Source: Ignisphaera sp. (GTDB lineage Archaea; Thermoproteota; Thermoprotei_A; Sulfolobales; Ignisphaeraceae). Taken from it: DNA of 64,000 bases. The first letter of the stretch is position 1; each line of letters opens with the position of its first letter. The notes beneath the pieces are model-generated. The model was not told the origin of the DNA and ran no database searches. It worked only from the letters and a program-made list of their open reading frames with translations. A program made the translations under genes and the position numbers. Below, piece after piece: positions 1 to 10,089 of the stretch. Location of the stretch: the NCBI GenBank assembly GCA_038735125.1, contig JAVYNU010000008.1:32272-96271 (forward strand), given 5' to 3'.

Positions 1-1241
<1,241 letters not shown>

Positions 1242-1538
1242 CAAACATCACTAACACCTTTTCTCATTATTCTGTATTCTAGGTATATGTAGTAACTACA
1301 TATTTAATGCAAATTGGTCTTCTGGCCTTATTTTATGAAGCTATATATCATAGTCTATAACTGGTATCTTTAAACAAGAAGATTTTATAATTTGAAAAGC
1401 TTTGAAGTCACTAAATTTCTATGTGTTAATCGGCTATAGTTCCTAAGAATTTATTGTTATAGTACAGACATTTTATTATAAGATAGACATTCACATGTTT
1501 CAATGTTGGTACTAATGATAATAATTTTCTTTTCTGGG

Positions 1539-2498
1539 CTATGTATTAATCAGATGTATGACATCTCCAACATATACTTTGGTTATGGTATTCTCTTTCG
1601 TTCTTATTCTTAGAGCTCCATCATCCTCTATATCTTCTGCAACGCCCTCTATTTCTTGATTAAATGATATTACCTTTACTTTTCTACCTATTGTTGATGA
1701 GAGTTTTCTCCACTCATTTAAAATTTCTTTTTCCTCTTGTCTAAGCCTTGTATAGACAATGTCAGTATTCTTGATTATGTTGATTAGAAGTGGTATCCTG
1801 GGTATGTCAGAACCCATGACCTTCTTTAATGTTGTTGCCGTGTCCAAGAGGTGGTGAGGAAGATCATTATTGACATTGACACCTATGCCAAGAACTATAT
1901 GGCGAATCTGATCAGCTTCTAAAACACCTTCTATGAGTATTCCAGCGACCTTCTTTTCACTAACCAGAACATCGTTTGGCCACTTAACCCTTGCCTCGAT
2001 ATCAAGCAGACTTTTTATAGCCTTTGCAACAGCAACAGATGAGGCAAGGCTTAGTAGATGCATGTTTCTAAGATGCTTTGGCTTGAGAATTATTGAGAGC
2101 CATAGCCCCCCTCTAGACGCTATCCATTGCCTGCCCATCCTGCCTCTTCCACGCTTAAGCTCCTCAGCAATGACGACAGTACCCTCTGGAGCACCACTAG
2201 ACGCTAGGGCATGTGCTACATCTTGTGTTGAGTCGCACGAGTCTAGATAGTGTATATAGTATCTAAGGCTTGTGTCAATGAACTCGACATATCTATGTGC
2301 ATGTGAAATATTGTCGAGGTCGGCAAGTCTATAGCCGAGCTTCGGATGAATCTCAACTATAAAGCCTTTGGAGATAAGCCTCTTAATAGCTCTGTTAATA
2401 GTTGCTCTTGAAACCCCCAGGTACTTGGCTATCGAGGCTCCAGATACATAACCTCTGCTCATCAGAAGAATCCTCAAAACCTCGTCCTCAATCGCCAT
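1539..2498 (-). CDS. birA: BirA: biotin-protein ligase with N-terminal winged-helix domain
   Basis: This is a full-length (319 aa) bifunctional-type BirA. Residues 1-60 form a helix-turn-helix DNA-binding domain (SGASIAKYLGVSRATINRAI). The catalytic domain carries the biotinyl-AMP loop GRGRMGRQW, the KWPNDV motif and a small C-terminal SH3-like domain. The enzyme activates biotin with ATP and attaches it to the biotin carrier lysine; the likely substrate is the carrier protein at 58.6 kb. It is the last gene of the minus-strand run bioY-ecfA-ecfT-birA, 17 bases after ecfT. The DNA-binding domain makes it the obvious candidate regulator for the palindromes in front of bioY, although that is inference. 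Confidence 0.95.
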   Translation of the reverse strand: MAIEDEVLRILLMSRGYVSGASIAKYLGVSRATINRAIKRLISKGFIVEIHPKLGYRLADLDNISHAHRYVEFIDTSLRYYIHYLDSCDSTQDVAHALASSGAPEGTVVIAEELKRGRGRMGRQWIASRGGLWLSIILKPKHLRNMHLLSLASSVAVAKAIKSLLDIEARVKWPNDVLVSEKKVAGILIEGVLEADQIRHIVLGIGVNVNNDLPHHLLDTATTLKKVMGSDIPRIPLLINIIKNTDIVYTRLRQEEKEILNEWRKLSSTIGRKVKVISFNQEIEGVAEDIEDDGALRIRTKENTITKVYVGDVIHLINT

Positions 2499-2515
2499 GC
2501 ACCAAACCCGAGATA

Positions 2516-3121
2516 TTATCTTTGCCTGTCTAATCTAAGAATTTTTGACCTCGTTAAAATAGCTTCTACACTCTGTATAGAGGAGTAGAGAGCCAGGAAT
2601 AGAAACGCCTTTACAGATAATACAAAAGTTTCAATCCTATCTAGATAGGAGTTGCAAGGCAGGTTATTTCTGTATAGCCTGTATATAAATGTCCACTGCA
2701 TGGGAAGAGACTTCAGCATTTTCACTGATAGTGCTAGGGATATGCCCAACGTTGGGGATAGCCTATATGAAAACTCTAAGAGCTTCGGTATGTTTACACA
2801 GCTTATCAAAGATATTGATACTGTTGCAACAGCAGCAATTCTGAGAATGTTTATAAGGATAATGCTGACATCTACAAAGCCGATCACAATGAATTGAATG
2901 ATAGATGCGAGTAGCGTGTAGATAGTAGCAAGAGGTGTAACAACCTTTGCAACACTGGCTAGCGCCCCTAGATTTATAAAGATCGACGATACGATGACGG
3001 CGACGAGGATGGCGAGTAGAAGCTGTGTGTTGCTAAGCATCGATACAGCTATTGCTATCGCAACTGCAACAGATATTGCTTGTATTGGATGCAGAGTCTT
3101 TCTACAGGAAGTGCCGCTCAA
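2516..3121 (-). CDS. EcfT-type transmembrane subunit of biotin ECF transporter
   Basis: A 201-residue protein with several hydrophobic helices in the first 120 residues and a basic C-terminal half (KMLKSLPMQWTFIYRLYR region), which matches the coupling-helix part of EcfT/CbiQ proteins. EcfT links the substrate-binding S component (BioY) to the ATPase. Its start codon overlaps the end of the ATPase gene by four bases, indicating translational coupling. It is somewhat short and divergent for the family, and the call rests as much on the bioY-ATPase context as on sequence. Confidence 0.8.
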   Translation of the reverse strand: MSGTSCRKTLHPIQAISVAVAIAIAVSMLSNTQLLLAILVAVIVSSIFINLGALASVAKVVTPLATIYTLLASIIQFIVIGFVDVSIILINILRIAAVATVSISLISCVNIPKLLEFSYRLSPTLGISLALSVKMLKSLPMQWTFIYRLYRNNLPCNSYLDRIETFVLSVKAFLFLALYSSIQSVEAILTRSKILRLDRQR

Positions 3122-4389
3122 TTACCATTCCCATTCAATGGTTTTACAACACCATCATCAATTATATAAACCTTGTGAAGCCTCTTCGCAAAATCTAGGT
3201 CATGTGATGCCACAAGAATTGCCTTGTCTTCCTCAAGCATGTTGTTAAATGATTTTAGCATAGACTCCCTAGCTATGCAGTCAAGCCCTAGCGTGGGCTC
3301 GTCAACTATAATCACATCGGCTTTTGATATATATGCTAGTGCCAGCGACAATAGCCTTGCCTTTCCAATGCTAAGACTGTAAACATTTCTATACATTTCA
3401 TTGCCTAGTCCAAACATCTCCAAGACATTTTCTACGCTATCTCTAAACCTGTGTCTATTGGCGAAAAGCTTTGCAACTCCTTCTACAGTGTCGCTTGGGA
3501 ACCAGTAGACAGGGTTTTGAGGAATAACAAAAATCTTCTTTTCTCTGTAGACAGCCACCCTACCACTAGACGGCTTTATGATGCCGGCCAACACATTTAA
3601 CAGTGTTGTTTTTCCCGATCCGTTTCTACCAACAATTGCCACAGCCTCCCCAAGACCCACTGAAATGCTGGCCCCCTTGAGAATATGTCTGCCGCTGAGC
3701 ACAACACCTATGTTCTCGGCCGATATAACTGCATCTCCTGTGCCAACGCCTCTAAGAATCGTATTTCCACTGCATGTAAATGGTGTTTTCCCAATCTCTA
3801 TAAAGATGTTGCAGAACCTCTTAACGAGGTCTATCCGATGATCAACCAACATTATGGCGACGCCATTCCTTTTAGCAAAAACCTTTAAGTAGTTGAAGAC
3901 CTCTTCTATGCTCCACCAATCGATATGTGAAGATGGCTCGTCTATGGCTATAAGCTTAGCACCACCTGCCAGTGCCGAGTAGAGTAGGAATCTGTATAGC
4001 TGGCCATCAGAAAGCCTGCTAATATCTCTATCTAGATTAGGACCGCAATCGCATTTGTCTATCCCTAGGATTGCAAGCTCTTCTCTAGGGGTAGAAGCTA
4101 TGAAGAAACTGTAAACATCTTGGGGAACATATGCTACAAGCCCTCTACGCAAAGCCTCTGACGGGCTCAGCCCACAGACTCTGACACTACCTTCAACTCT
4201 AAACCCTTTGTACAGCTCCTGCAAAACACCTGTAACAACCTTGAGAAGAGTTGTCTTGCCGGAGCCTGTTGGACCAAAAACGCATGCAACATCACCTTCG
4301 CCAATACTTAGCGAGACCTCCTTCAAAATCTGTGTTTCTCTAAACCAAACAGACAGATTGTTAACATCGAGGATTCTACCCGAAGACAA
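3118..4389 (-). CDS. Fused two-domain ECF transporter ATPase (EcfA1-EcfA2 type)
   Basis: Two ABC ATPase domains lie in one chain. The first has Walker A GPTGSGKTTLL, a signature drifted to LSDGQ and Walker B LIAIDEP. The second has Walker A GRNGSGKTTLL, a signature drifted to LSIGK and Walker B VIIVDEPTLGLD. It powers biotin uptake with BioY and EcfT. The longest frame would begin at 4440, 65 bases inside bioY, but the ABC fold begins just after a TTG at 4389 (SSGRILDVNNL), so that start is preferred and leaves a 14-base overlap. Weak LSGGQ motifs in both halves are a minor oddity. Confidence 0.88.
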   Translation of the reverse strand: MSSGRILDVNNLSVWFRETQILKEVSLSIGEGDVACVFGPTGSGKTTLLKVVTGVLQELYKGFRVEGSVRVCGLSPSEALRRGLVAYVPQDVYSFFIASTPREELAILGIDKCDCGPNLDRDISRLSDGQLYRFLLYSALAGGAKLIAIDEPSSHIDWWSIEEVFNYLKVFAKRNGVAIMLVDHRIDLVKRFCNIFIEIGKTPFTCSGNTILRGVGTGDAVISAENIGVVLSGRHILKGASISVGLGEAVAIVGRNGSGKTTLLNVLAGIIKPSSGRVAVYREKKIFVIPQNPVYWFPSDTVEGVAKLFANRHRFRDSVENVLEMFGLGNEMYRNVYSLSIGKARLLSLALAYISKADVIIVDEPTLGLDCIARESMLKSFNNMLEEDKAILVASHDLDFAKRLHKVYIIDDGVVKPLNGNGN

Positions 4390-5050
4390 TGCCCCTGCCC
4401 TCGAAATATCTAGCCAAAGCCTTTGCAACGGCAACTGCAATCACATGGTCCATGAGCATATCCTGCGGAACAAAAACAGCTACTGTGGCAATGAACAGTA
4501 CTAGAATCTTGTTTCCAGAAACACCAACAAAGCTAGCAATTTTCGAAGCCCAATTAAACAAATTGGCATTGGATAGGACATACCATGTGAAGACAGCAAA
4601 ACCCAGGATATAGACTGGTAGGACAGCCACAGCAGATAGCAAAACCAGAGAAACAGCATCTCTAAAACCGATATCGCTCAATCTAATGCTTCTCCTCCTA
4701 AGATAGAACCTCGATAAGATGCTCATCAAGAGAGATGCAATTGGGAAACCAGTTATATAGCCGCCTGTAGGCCCAATCAAAACATACAGTCCACCTCTAA
4801 ACCCAGCTGCAACAGGCAGGCCAACAGCAATCAAAAGAATGTACAGAGACTGGGAAAACAATGCGTATTTTGGTGGCAGAAGCAGACCAGATAAGATAAT
4901 CCCCACATTCTGCATGGTGTATGGGACAGGCCCTAGATAGAAACTTGCCTGAGCCATTATACCAGTTACAACAGCTAGCACAACAGATACAACAAGGTAG
5001 TAGACCTTCTCACCTATAGACATTGTTCTGTTGTCGTTCATTGGTATCAC
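4376..5050 (-). CDS. bioY: BioY: biotin-specific S component of ECF transporter
   Basis: A 224-residue membrane protein with about six hydrophobic helices and the BioY family core GPVPYTMQNVGIILSGLLLPPKYA followed by GPTGGYITGFPIAS, the conserved biotin-site region. It binds biotin at the membrane and works with the ATPase and EcfT genes downstream. First gene of the biotin operon. The start may be GTG at 5050 or ATG at 5041 (NDNRTMS); a minus-strand TATA box (CTTATATATCT, 5073-5083) puts the transcript start near 5050, so the mRNA is leaderless or nearly so. It is controlled from the palindrome-rich region 5051-5124. Confidence 0.93.
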   Translation of the reverse strand: MIPMNDNRTMSIGEKVYYLVVSVVLAVVTGIMAQASFYLGPVPYTMQNVGIILSGLLLPPKYALFSQSLYILLIAVGLPVAAGFRGGLYVLIGPTGGYITGFPIASLLMSILSRFYLRRRSIRLSDIGFRDAVSLVLLSAVAVLPVYILGFAVFTWYVLSNANLFNWASKIASFVGVSGNKILVLFIATVAVFVPQDMLMDHVIAVAVAKALARYFEGRGIVFG

Positions 5051-5124
5051 TATATGAAACAGTTCAAGATGGAGATATATAAGACTTTCGAAAGTATATC
5101 AATGTATAGATGAAACCGTTTCAA
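5051..5124 (-). promoter_or_regulatory. bioY operon promoter with three palindromes
   Basis: A TATA box (5073-5083, minus strand) is bracketed by dyads. TGAAACAGTTCA (5055-5066) lies between the TATA box and the start, TGAAACCGTTTCA (5111-5123) is a perfect 6+1+6 dyad upstream, and ACTTTCGAAAGT (5084-5095) is a perfect 12-base palindrome just upstream of TATA. The layout suits a repressor that blocks TBP/TFB or polymerase. BirA is the inferred binder. A similar but differently spaced dyad occurs at the pdxS promoter (27.7-27.8 kb). Confidence 0.6.
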
Positions 5125-5363
5125 ATTGAACAGATAGGAAGTAGTACTACGATAAGCCAAACCCAGTACAGCTAAAGCCGGGGCTTAGTCGCACAATAAC
5201 CACATGGCATGTCACAACATTGTATATGAGGGCTCAGCAACATAACTACAACATAACTATAAAGCAGTACCACCAAAGATTGTGCAACCTCGGCTATGCA
5301 AATGATAGCCGACAACAGAAACAGTATTGTATCCCTTTCTATTGATTATCATTCACAACATTT

Positions 5364-5861
5364 TTATAATTGTTGTTGCAAAGGAAGAAAACAATTCTCT
5401 TTCTCGATAAGTTTTTTAACAAGAGTCTTTGTTGTGATGGTTACATCATCTCTCCTCAAAACATCTTCTAGAGGGGTCCAGGATACATTAACAGCGTCTC
5501 CGCCTGGCCTTATCTCACCTTGGATACTGTTTTGATCAAATAGAACATCTAGAATGACGTAGTGATACTGAACCCTCCCAAATTCATCCTTTGTAACAGC
5601 GTTATAAACATCTATAATACCTATGGGCTTAGCCCTTATGCCAGTCTCTTCCTCAAGTTCTCTAACAGCTGCCTCAGCAATGTCTTCCCCAGCCTCTATA
5701 GCCCCACCAGGTACAGACCAAAAACCTGCTCTCGGTGGATAACCCCTTTTAACAAGAAGAATCTTGCCATCTCTAATAACAACACATCCAACTGCTGCAA
5801 TAGCATAATGCGGATAGACTCTATTGCTTATCACAATCAACACCAAATCACGGCAACGCAC
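5364..5861 (-). CDS. Nudix hydrolase (ADP-ribose pyrophosphatase-like)
   Basis: 165 residues with a canonical Nudix box GX5EX7REUXEEXGU: GGAIEAGEDIAEAAVRELEE then ETGI (residues about 51-74). It cleaves nucleoside diphosphates linked to another group, using divalent metals on the box glutamates. The surroundings of the box (VLDVLFD, GDAVNVSWTPLEDVLR) resemble archaeal ADP-ribose/NADH pyrophosphatases, but substrate cannot be assigned. Stand-alone gene. The start at 5861 could be later (HYAIAAVGCVVIRDGKILLVKRG begins the domain). Confidence 0.88.
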   Translation of the reverse strand: MRCRDLVLIVISNRVYPHYAIAAVGCVVIRDGKILLVKRGYPPRAGFWSVPGGAIEAGEDIAEAAVRELEEETGIRAKPIGIIDVYNAVTKDEFGRVQYHYVILDVLFDQNSIQGEIRPGGDAVNVSWTPLEDVLRRDDVTITTKTLVKKLIEKENCFLPLQQQL

Positions 5862-6103
5862 CTAATAATCTCTCTAGACTTTTAAACTCTTATCCATATC
5901 AACCCTAAACCCAAAAATTCTCTAGATCAGATGCTCACAATGCACACATCTTCATAGATGCTACGGAGCCAACACAAATTCCATTGCTTACATTAATCAA
6001 TATACCACAGCTCAGTATTGCAGTGGCTGTGGTGAGCAAAATGCTTATTTTTCTAAGAAGCTAATTCATTTTATAAGTTGTGGGGTTTGTTGGGCTGTGC
6101 TAG

Positions 6104-6964
6104 ATGTGTGCAGCATCAACTACTAGCAACAGTAGCCTCAAGAGCGGGTTTCTACGTTTGCTTAGAGAAGATGAGGAGTTTAGGTATGCTGTAGCTGGTT
6201 TGCTTGGCCTAGACACTATCCTAAGCGAGTTGAAAAAACTAAGAGAAGACTTTCTCATTTTCGTTAAGGAGCAGGAGAGGAGGTGGGAGGAGAATAATAG
6301 GCGTTGGGAAGAAAATAACAGAAAATGGGAGGAAAACAGCAAGAGGTGGGAGGAGGCATACAAGAGGTTTGAGGCTATAGAAAATGAGTTGAAGGCTCTT
6401 AGAGAGGATCAGAAGAGGCTTTGGGAAGAGAGTAGGAGGATTTGGGAGGAGATCCACAAGATCTGGCAAGAGATAAAATTAATGAGAAAAGATTATGAAG
6501 ATCTTCGAAAAGATGTTGTAACGTTGAAAAAAGATGTCGATGTATTGAAACGCGATATGAGATCAGTCAAAAAATCTATTCAGAGAATTGACACAACTAT
6601 TAATAGACTTGCCATATCTATTGAGGATGAGGCAAACGAGTTTATTAGTTACCTCTTAAAGCAAAGAGGAATAGATATAAAGACTGAGCCTAGTGTTATT
6701 GGTCAAAGAGAATTTGATGTCTATGGAACTAATGGTGTTATAACGGTTGTTGGAGAGGCTAAGACAAGGGCAGGGGCTAAGACTGCTAGAAAACTTATTG
6801 AGAGAGTTGAGGAAGCTAGAAAAATTCAGCCAGAGAAATTTCCAGGAAAAACAATTGTAGTGATATACTGTATGAGAGCAACACCAGATGCCATAGAAGA
6901 GGCTAGCAGACTAGGTATATGGGTTATTGAATCAGGCAAAGAGAGAACACAGCTGGGTATGTAG
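6104..6964 (+). CDS. Coiled-coil protein with C-terminal PD-(D/E)XK nuclease-like domain (DUF3782-like)
   Basis: 286 residues in three parts. Residues 1-45 are a short globular head. Residues 46-175 are a long, highly charged coiled coil that includes near-perfect tandem repeats of the type RRWEENN/RKWEENS. The C-terminal 110 residues look like a restriction-endonuclease fold: EDEANEF, then REFDVYG, a strand, GEAKTR (the D...ExK signature), and a following helix. The architecture matches the archaeal DUF3782 group, common in crenarchaea and of unknown function. No methylase or helicase partner is nearby. The repeats in DNA (about 6275-6360) suggest expansion by slippage. Nuclease activity is inference from the motif. 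Confidence 0.75.
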   Translation: MCAASTTSNSSLKSGFLRLLREDEEFRYAVAGLLGLDTILSELKKLREDFLIFVKEQERRWEENNRRWEENNRKWEENSKRWEEAYKRFEAIENELKALREDQKRLWEESRRIWEEIHKIWQEIKLMRKDYEDLRKDVVTLKKDVDVLKRDMRSVKKSIQRIDTTINRLAISIEDEANEFISYLLKQRGIDIKTEPSVIGQREFDVYGTNGVITVVGEAKTRAGAKTARKLIERVEEARKIQPEKFPGKTIVVIYCMRATPDAIEEASRLGIWVIESGKERTQLGM

Positions 6965-7200
6965 CCGTTTGTCTCTAGAGGGTCATCCCATGTATTTTAT
7001 GGCTTTTTATGGTCGCCTCTAGGGGCTTCTACCTCGTCCAGAGGACTCTCCCAGCCCATCTCATGGGCTCATGAGTGGCTGTCGAGGTGAATGGAACGCA
7101 CCTCCCATCTAGGGTAGACCCGCCTAGGCGATGGGAGCAACGCTCCAAGCCTAGGCGGGCTCTAGTCAATACCAAACCGAACTAAACCACCCTAATAAAT
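6965..7200. ncRNA. GC-rich hairpin-dense island, candidate structured RNA
   Basis: This stretch is far more GC-rich than its surroundings, which in AT-rich hyperthermophiles usually marks a structured RNA. Visible helices: CTAGAGG (about 6974-6980) with CCTCTAG (about 7016-7022); AGCCCAT-CTC-ATGGGCT; GAGGTG with CACCTC; and a perfect 11-bp stem CCCGCCTAGGC/GCCTAGGCGGG enclosing GGGAGC-AAC-GCTCC (7127-7170). No tRNA, SRP or RNase P signature was recognised. Strand is undecided; it could be the RNA end of a decayed IS605-type element. Confidence 0.45.
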
Positions 7201-7636
7201 ATTTCTGTCTTAGTCACGGCTATGAGGTACAAGTTCAGGATATGCCTTTAGACCCAAAGAAAACAACAAACTCCGAAAAACACAATGAAGTAATAAAGAG
7301 ATGTGGATTAGATAAGCACATGGCATCAGCATAACTCATAGCCCTAAAAGAACTTAAACAACCCTAAATATTGTTTCTGCCCCTGGACTACAAAGCTCAC
7401 TACTTTGAAAGTAGTGCAACGAGGTCTCAAATACCATGTATCTTCCAATCAAAATAAAATGCTTATAGACTAAAGAGTGCTGTGCTATCGATAAGCAGAT
7501 GGAGCTAGAAACAGTTGAAAAATATGACTATGTTTAACATTAAAAGTCTTGAGACTTAGATAAGCGACTCTTATTAAATATCTTGGTAAGTATCGATTAG
7601 TTACTTAGATACAGGGGTTTCTATGTCTTCAAAAAG
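7201..7636. other. Non-coding stretch with a possible decayed gene start
   Basis: No intact gene. At 7222 (+) a short frame begins MRYKFRI, reminiscent of the YKFRI N-terminus of TnpB-type proteins, preceded by an AT box (TAATAAATATTT at 7192). It is broken by a stop after nine codons, and plausible protein-like sequence continues in other frames to about 7450. This is weak evidence for an old mobile-element remnant. Nothing else was recognised here. Confidence 0.2.
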
Positions 7637-7849
7637 CTACAGTACCTCTATTAAACCGTTTTCAAGTTTTCTATAGCATAGCATAGAGTTGACCATATAT
7701 GTACAGACTATTTTACCACCATTATTGCTGATAGTTTCGTTGTCAGCCTTATTGTTGATATCTACCTCACTATTTTCCACAGCATGCTTGCCCAGGTACT
7801 CTCTTCTGATGTTTCTAACTAGTCTGAGTATACCTAGGTCTAATCTCAC
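7637..7849 (-). CDS. Small hypothetical protein
   Basis: About 70 residues, unrecognised, polar, with a basic N-terminus (RLDLGILRLVRNIRREYLG) and two cysteines. A GAGGTG Shine-Dalgarno sits six bases before a GTG at 7849, and an AT box (AAATTTATTA) lies upstream near 7890, so transcription and translation are plausible. The frame could open at GTG 7858 instead. There is no context to suggest a role. Confidence 0.35.
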   Translation of the reverse strand: MRLDLGILRLVRNIRREYLGKHAVENSEVDINNKADNETISNNGGKIVCTYMVNSMLCYRKLENGLIEVL

Positions 7850-8025
7850 AGTTTTCACCTCAAGTCTAGTTATACTGCTAACACTCTAATAAATTTGCCT
7901 CCTATAAAATTATTATCAGTTATATACAGCTTTAGTCACAGTATACCCGGATAAAGTCTGTATCTAAACCGAGTAGGCAACATTATTCGAATTTGCATAT
8001 TTGATTGAATTTATACAAAAATTGT

Positions 8026-8781
8026 TTAGCTCCAATCAATAAGTTCAATAGCTTTGCTCAGTCTTTGGCATCTACTTTCTTTTATAACAAAAGCGTCTTC
8101 TACCTTCACACTTCCATAGCCTGGTAGCATAAGTGGTGAATGCACCATTGCAACAACCATATTTGCCCTAGCATCTGCAGCTCTGTGTGCAGGGACTATT
8201 GTTGTTATTGGATACTCCTCCACTTGCAGTCCAACACCGTGGATATATCCAACAATCCTCTTGTCTAGGAGTCCATACCTAGAGTAGATAGAGTCTAGGC
8301 GTTTCATCACATCAATAAATCTTGTGCCAGGTCTAGTCATGGAGACAGCTTCTTCGTAGATCTCCTTAGCACAGTTGAAAGCTTTTCTAATTTTATCTGG
8401 TTTTGAATCGCCTACAAATATTGATGCTGAGCAATTTGCGTAATATCCATTGTAGTCTGCACCAATTACCATGGATACAAGAACGTTTTTCTCTATTACG
8501 ACACCTCTAAGTGGTTCTGCATGTATTCTAGGATGTGGACCCACATTTATGTATATGTGCGGCTCTTCTGATCCCAGCCTATAAGCTGTGCTATATGCTT
8601 CCGCAGCCAGCTCCAGCTCTGGCATACCCTCTTTAACAAAGCTCATAGCTTTTTCGAGAACCCTCGTCGATATTTCAGCAGCCTTCGATATAGCCTCAAT
8701 TTCGTGGCTATCCTTAATAGATCTCATCTCAGTTAATATCGGCCCAATATCAACAACCTCAACATCTCTATTGGGTTCACC
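8026..8781 (-). pseudogene. M24 (prolidase/creatinase-fold) gene, 3' fragment after element insertion
   Basis: This is the pita-bread domain of an M24 Xaa-Pro peptidase homologue. The reading frame is open from 8781 (GEPNRDVEVVDIGPILTE) through an internal ATG at 8727 (MRSIKDSHEIEAISKAAEI, the normal linker of the family). The N-terminal domain lies 1.5 kb away at 10291-10683 on the same strand, separated by the tnpB element. The metal-binding aspartates expected in the D-G-A-x-x-x-G-Y-x-x-D segment are replaced (VIGADYNGYYANCSASI), and the later histidine/glutamate set is incomplete, so even the intact protein was probably not a metallopeptidase. The fragment might still be translated from 8727. 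Confidence 0.8.
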
Positions 8782-8784
8782 TCT

Positions 8785-10014
8785 TTATATGCTTGTATAT
8801 GATTTTATATAGGTGGTCATCGGCTCATTTCCGTTTGGGGTGGTTTGTCGGGTTTCATTCTTCATTCCATCCCCGTTGGGGGAAGACCCAAGGCTTCCCC
8901 ACATCCCCCGTAGGTAGATGTTTATTGCTCCAACAAAATCCCTGTCTCTTTTGAATCCGCATTTCCTGCAGATTGCCAGTCTATGTATGTAGTTTAACTT
9001 TGTGCCGCACCTTGGACATGTTGATGATGTGTTTCTTGGGTCTATAATGAGTATTGGAACGTTGTACTCAATGGATTTGGCTATAATAGTATGTTGAAGC
9101 TTTCTATAGGCAAATAGCGTTAGCCTCCACCTAACACCATTGTTTTTGCCATTGATAGACTCTCTCAGATGCTCTAAATCCTCTAGTACAACTGCGTGTC
9201 CTCTTCTATATGCTTTAACTACAACCTCCTTTGCTAGTTTCCAGCAGAAATCGTTGATGATGTTCCTAGCTCTTCTATGGAGAGCTCTAACCCTGTTTAG
9301 AATCCTCTCGTTGTATCTCCACCTCTTAGGATACTTCTTCTGAAGTTCCTCGGCTCTAGCCCTCTTGCTCAATGCCTCGACAAATCTTGTTCTATACCTT
9401 CTAGCCTCAGAGCCATCGAATGTTGTAACAGCTCTCAGATTCACATCAACTGCTGTGAAGCCTTTTGGAGCATATGGATTGTACCTGACCTCGAAGACTA
9501 TACTGATATAGATTTTCTTGTTCTCATACTTTACATGAACTTCCTTCCACCTCAAGTTTTTGAATTTCTCGATGTACTCCCTCCTATGCTTTAATCTAAG
9601 AGTATATTGCTTGTCTCTCAAGACAACTTTGACAACTCCTTTGTCTAACTCAACTCTTGCATCTTGGTAGTCTAGTCTAGCAGATAGTTTTCTGACACTC
9701 GGCTTGTCGCCATTGCTATTCCTAGCCGATTTCACTAGAGCTAGCGCATAGCTGTAGATATTTCTAGCTACGTGTGCTCTAAAGCCATATTCTCTAAGCA
9801 TTGGGTAGAACATTTGATGCAACTGGCTTTTCTTTGGAAGCCCATCCAAATCCCATAGAGCGTCTACAACCTTTTGCAGAGCATACCTATATACCGCCAA
9901 GTCCCACAGCAAATCACTAACACTACATTCGACCACCTCAGCCCCTGTCTTGAGAGCCTTGCGATATGCACCCTCAGACATCCACCTACAGCCTAGGCGG
10001 ATAAACGCCTTCAT
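8785..10014 (-). CDS. tnpB: TnpB, RNA-guided nuclease-like protein of IS605-type element
   Basis: 409 residues, full length. The split RuvC residues appear intact: D190 (TAVDVNLRAV), E278 (AVVLEDLEHL) and D359 (KRDRDFVGAINIYLRG). The zinc ribbon between the last two motifs has C333PRC336 and C349RKC352. TnpB proteins are transposon-encoded, RNA-guided DNA nucleases and the ancestors of Cas12; the guide (omega) RNA comes from the 3' end of the gene. Here the last 40 codons overlap two strong hairpins (8837-8900) that fit this RNA. The start is ATG 10014, sharing a short promoter region with the divergent 47-residue ORF. With all catalytic residues present the protein may be active. Confidence 0.93.
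   Translation of the reverse strand: MKAFIRLGCRWMSEGAYRKALKTGAEVVECSVSDLLWDLAVYRYALQKVVDALWDLDGLPKKSQLHQMFYPMLREYGFRAHVARNIYSYALALVKSARNSNGDKPSVRKLSARLDYQDARVELDKGVVKVVLRDKQYTLRLKHRREYIEKFKNLRWKEVHVKYENKKIYISIVFEVRYNPYAPKGFTAVDVNLRAVTTFDGSEARRYRTRFVEALSKRARAEELQKKYPKRWRYNERILNRVRALHRRARNIINDFCWKLAKEVVVKAYRRGHAVVLEDLEHLRESINGKNNGVRWRLTLFAYRKLQHTIIAKSIEYNVPILIIDPRNTSSTCPRCGTKLNYIHRLAICRKCGFKRDRDFVGAINIYLRGMWGSLGSSPNGDGMKNETRQTTPNGNEPMTTYIKSYTSI
8800..8905 (-). ncRNA. Candidate omega (guide) RNA at the 3' end of tnpB
   Basis: Two hairpins are read on the minus strand: GGGGAAG...CTTCCCC (8879-8900) and a longer stem joining CCCC/GG (8867-8874) with GGGG/CC (8837-8843). The loop of the second (plus strand TGTCGGGTTTCATTCTTCA) is nearly unchanged in the second tnpB copy, while both stems differ there by compensating substitutions. 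A TnpB guide would extend past the element end, into the M24 sequence downstream of 8782. Confidence 0.65.
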
Positions 10015-10089
10015 CGGAGCTCACAACATTAGTTATTCAGAGTGCAAATTTATAAGTTTTTACACTCTATTACCTATATGGTGAAAGTG
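10015..10089. promoter_or_regulatory. Divergent promoter between tnpB and the 47-residue ORF
   Basis: It contains AATTTATAAG (TATA-like, about 10047-10056) flanked by a 6-base inverted repeat AGAGTG...CACTCT (10039-10070). The second element copy keeps the related sequence TTAGAGTACAAGCTTATAA at the same place (about 63787-63805). GGTG at 10080-10083 is a Shine-Dalgarno for the ATG at 10090. Confidence 0.4.

Noticed and set aside
5156..5185. CTAAAGCC-GG-GGCTTAG hairpin upstream of bioY as a riboswitch
   Set aside because: It lies upstream of the inferred minus-strand transcript start, so it is not in the bioY leader; a single short stem is weak evidence.
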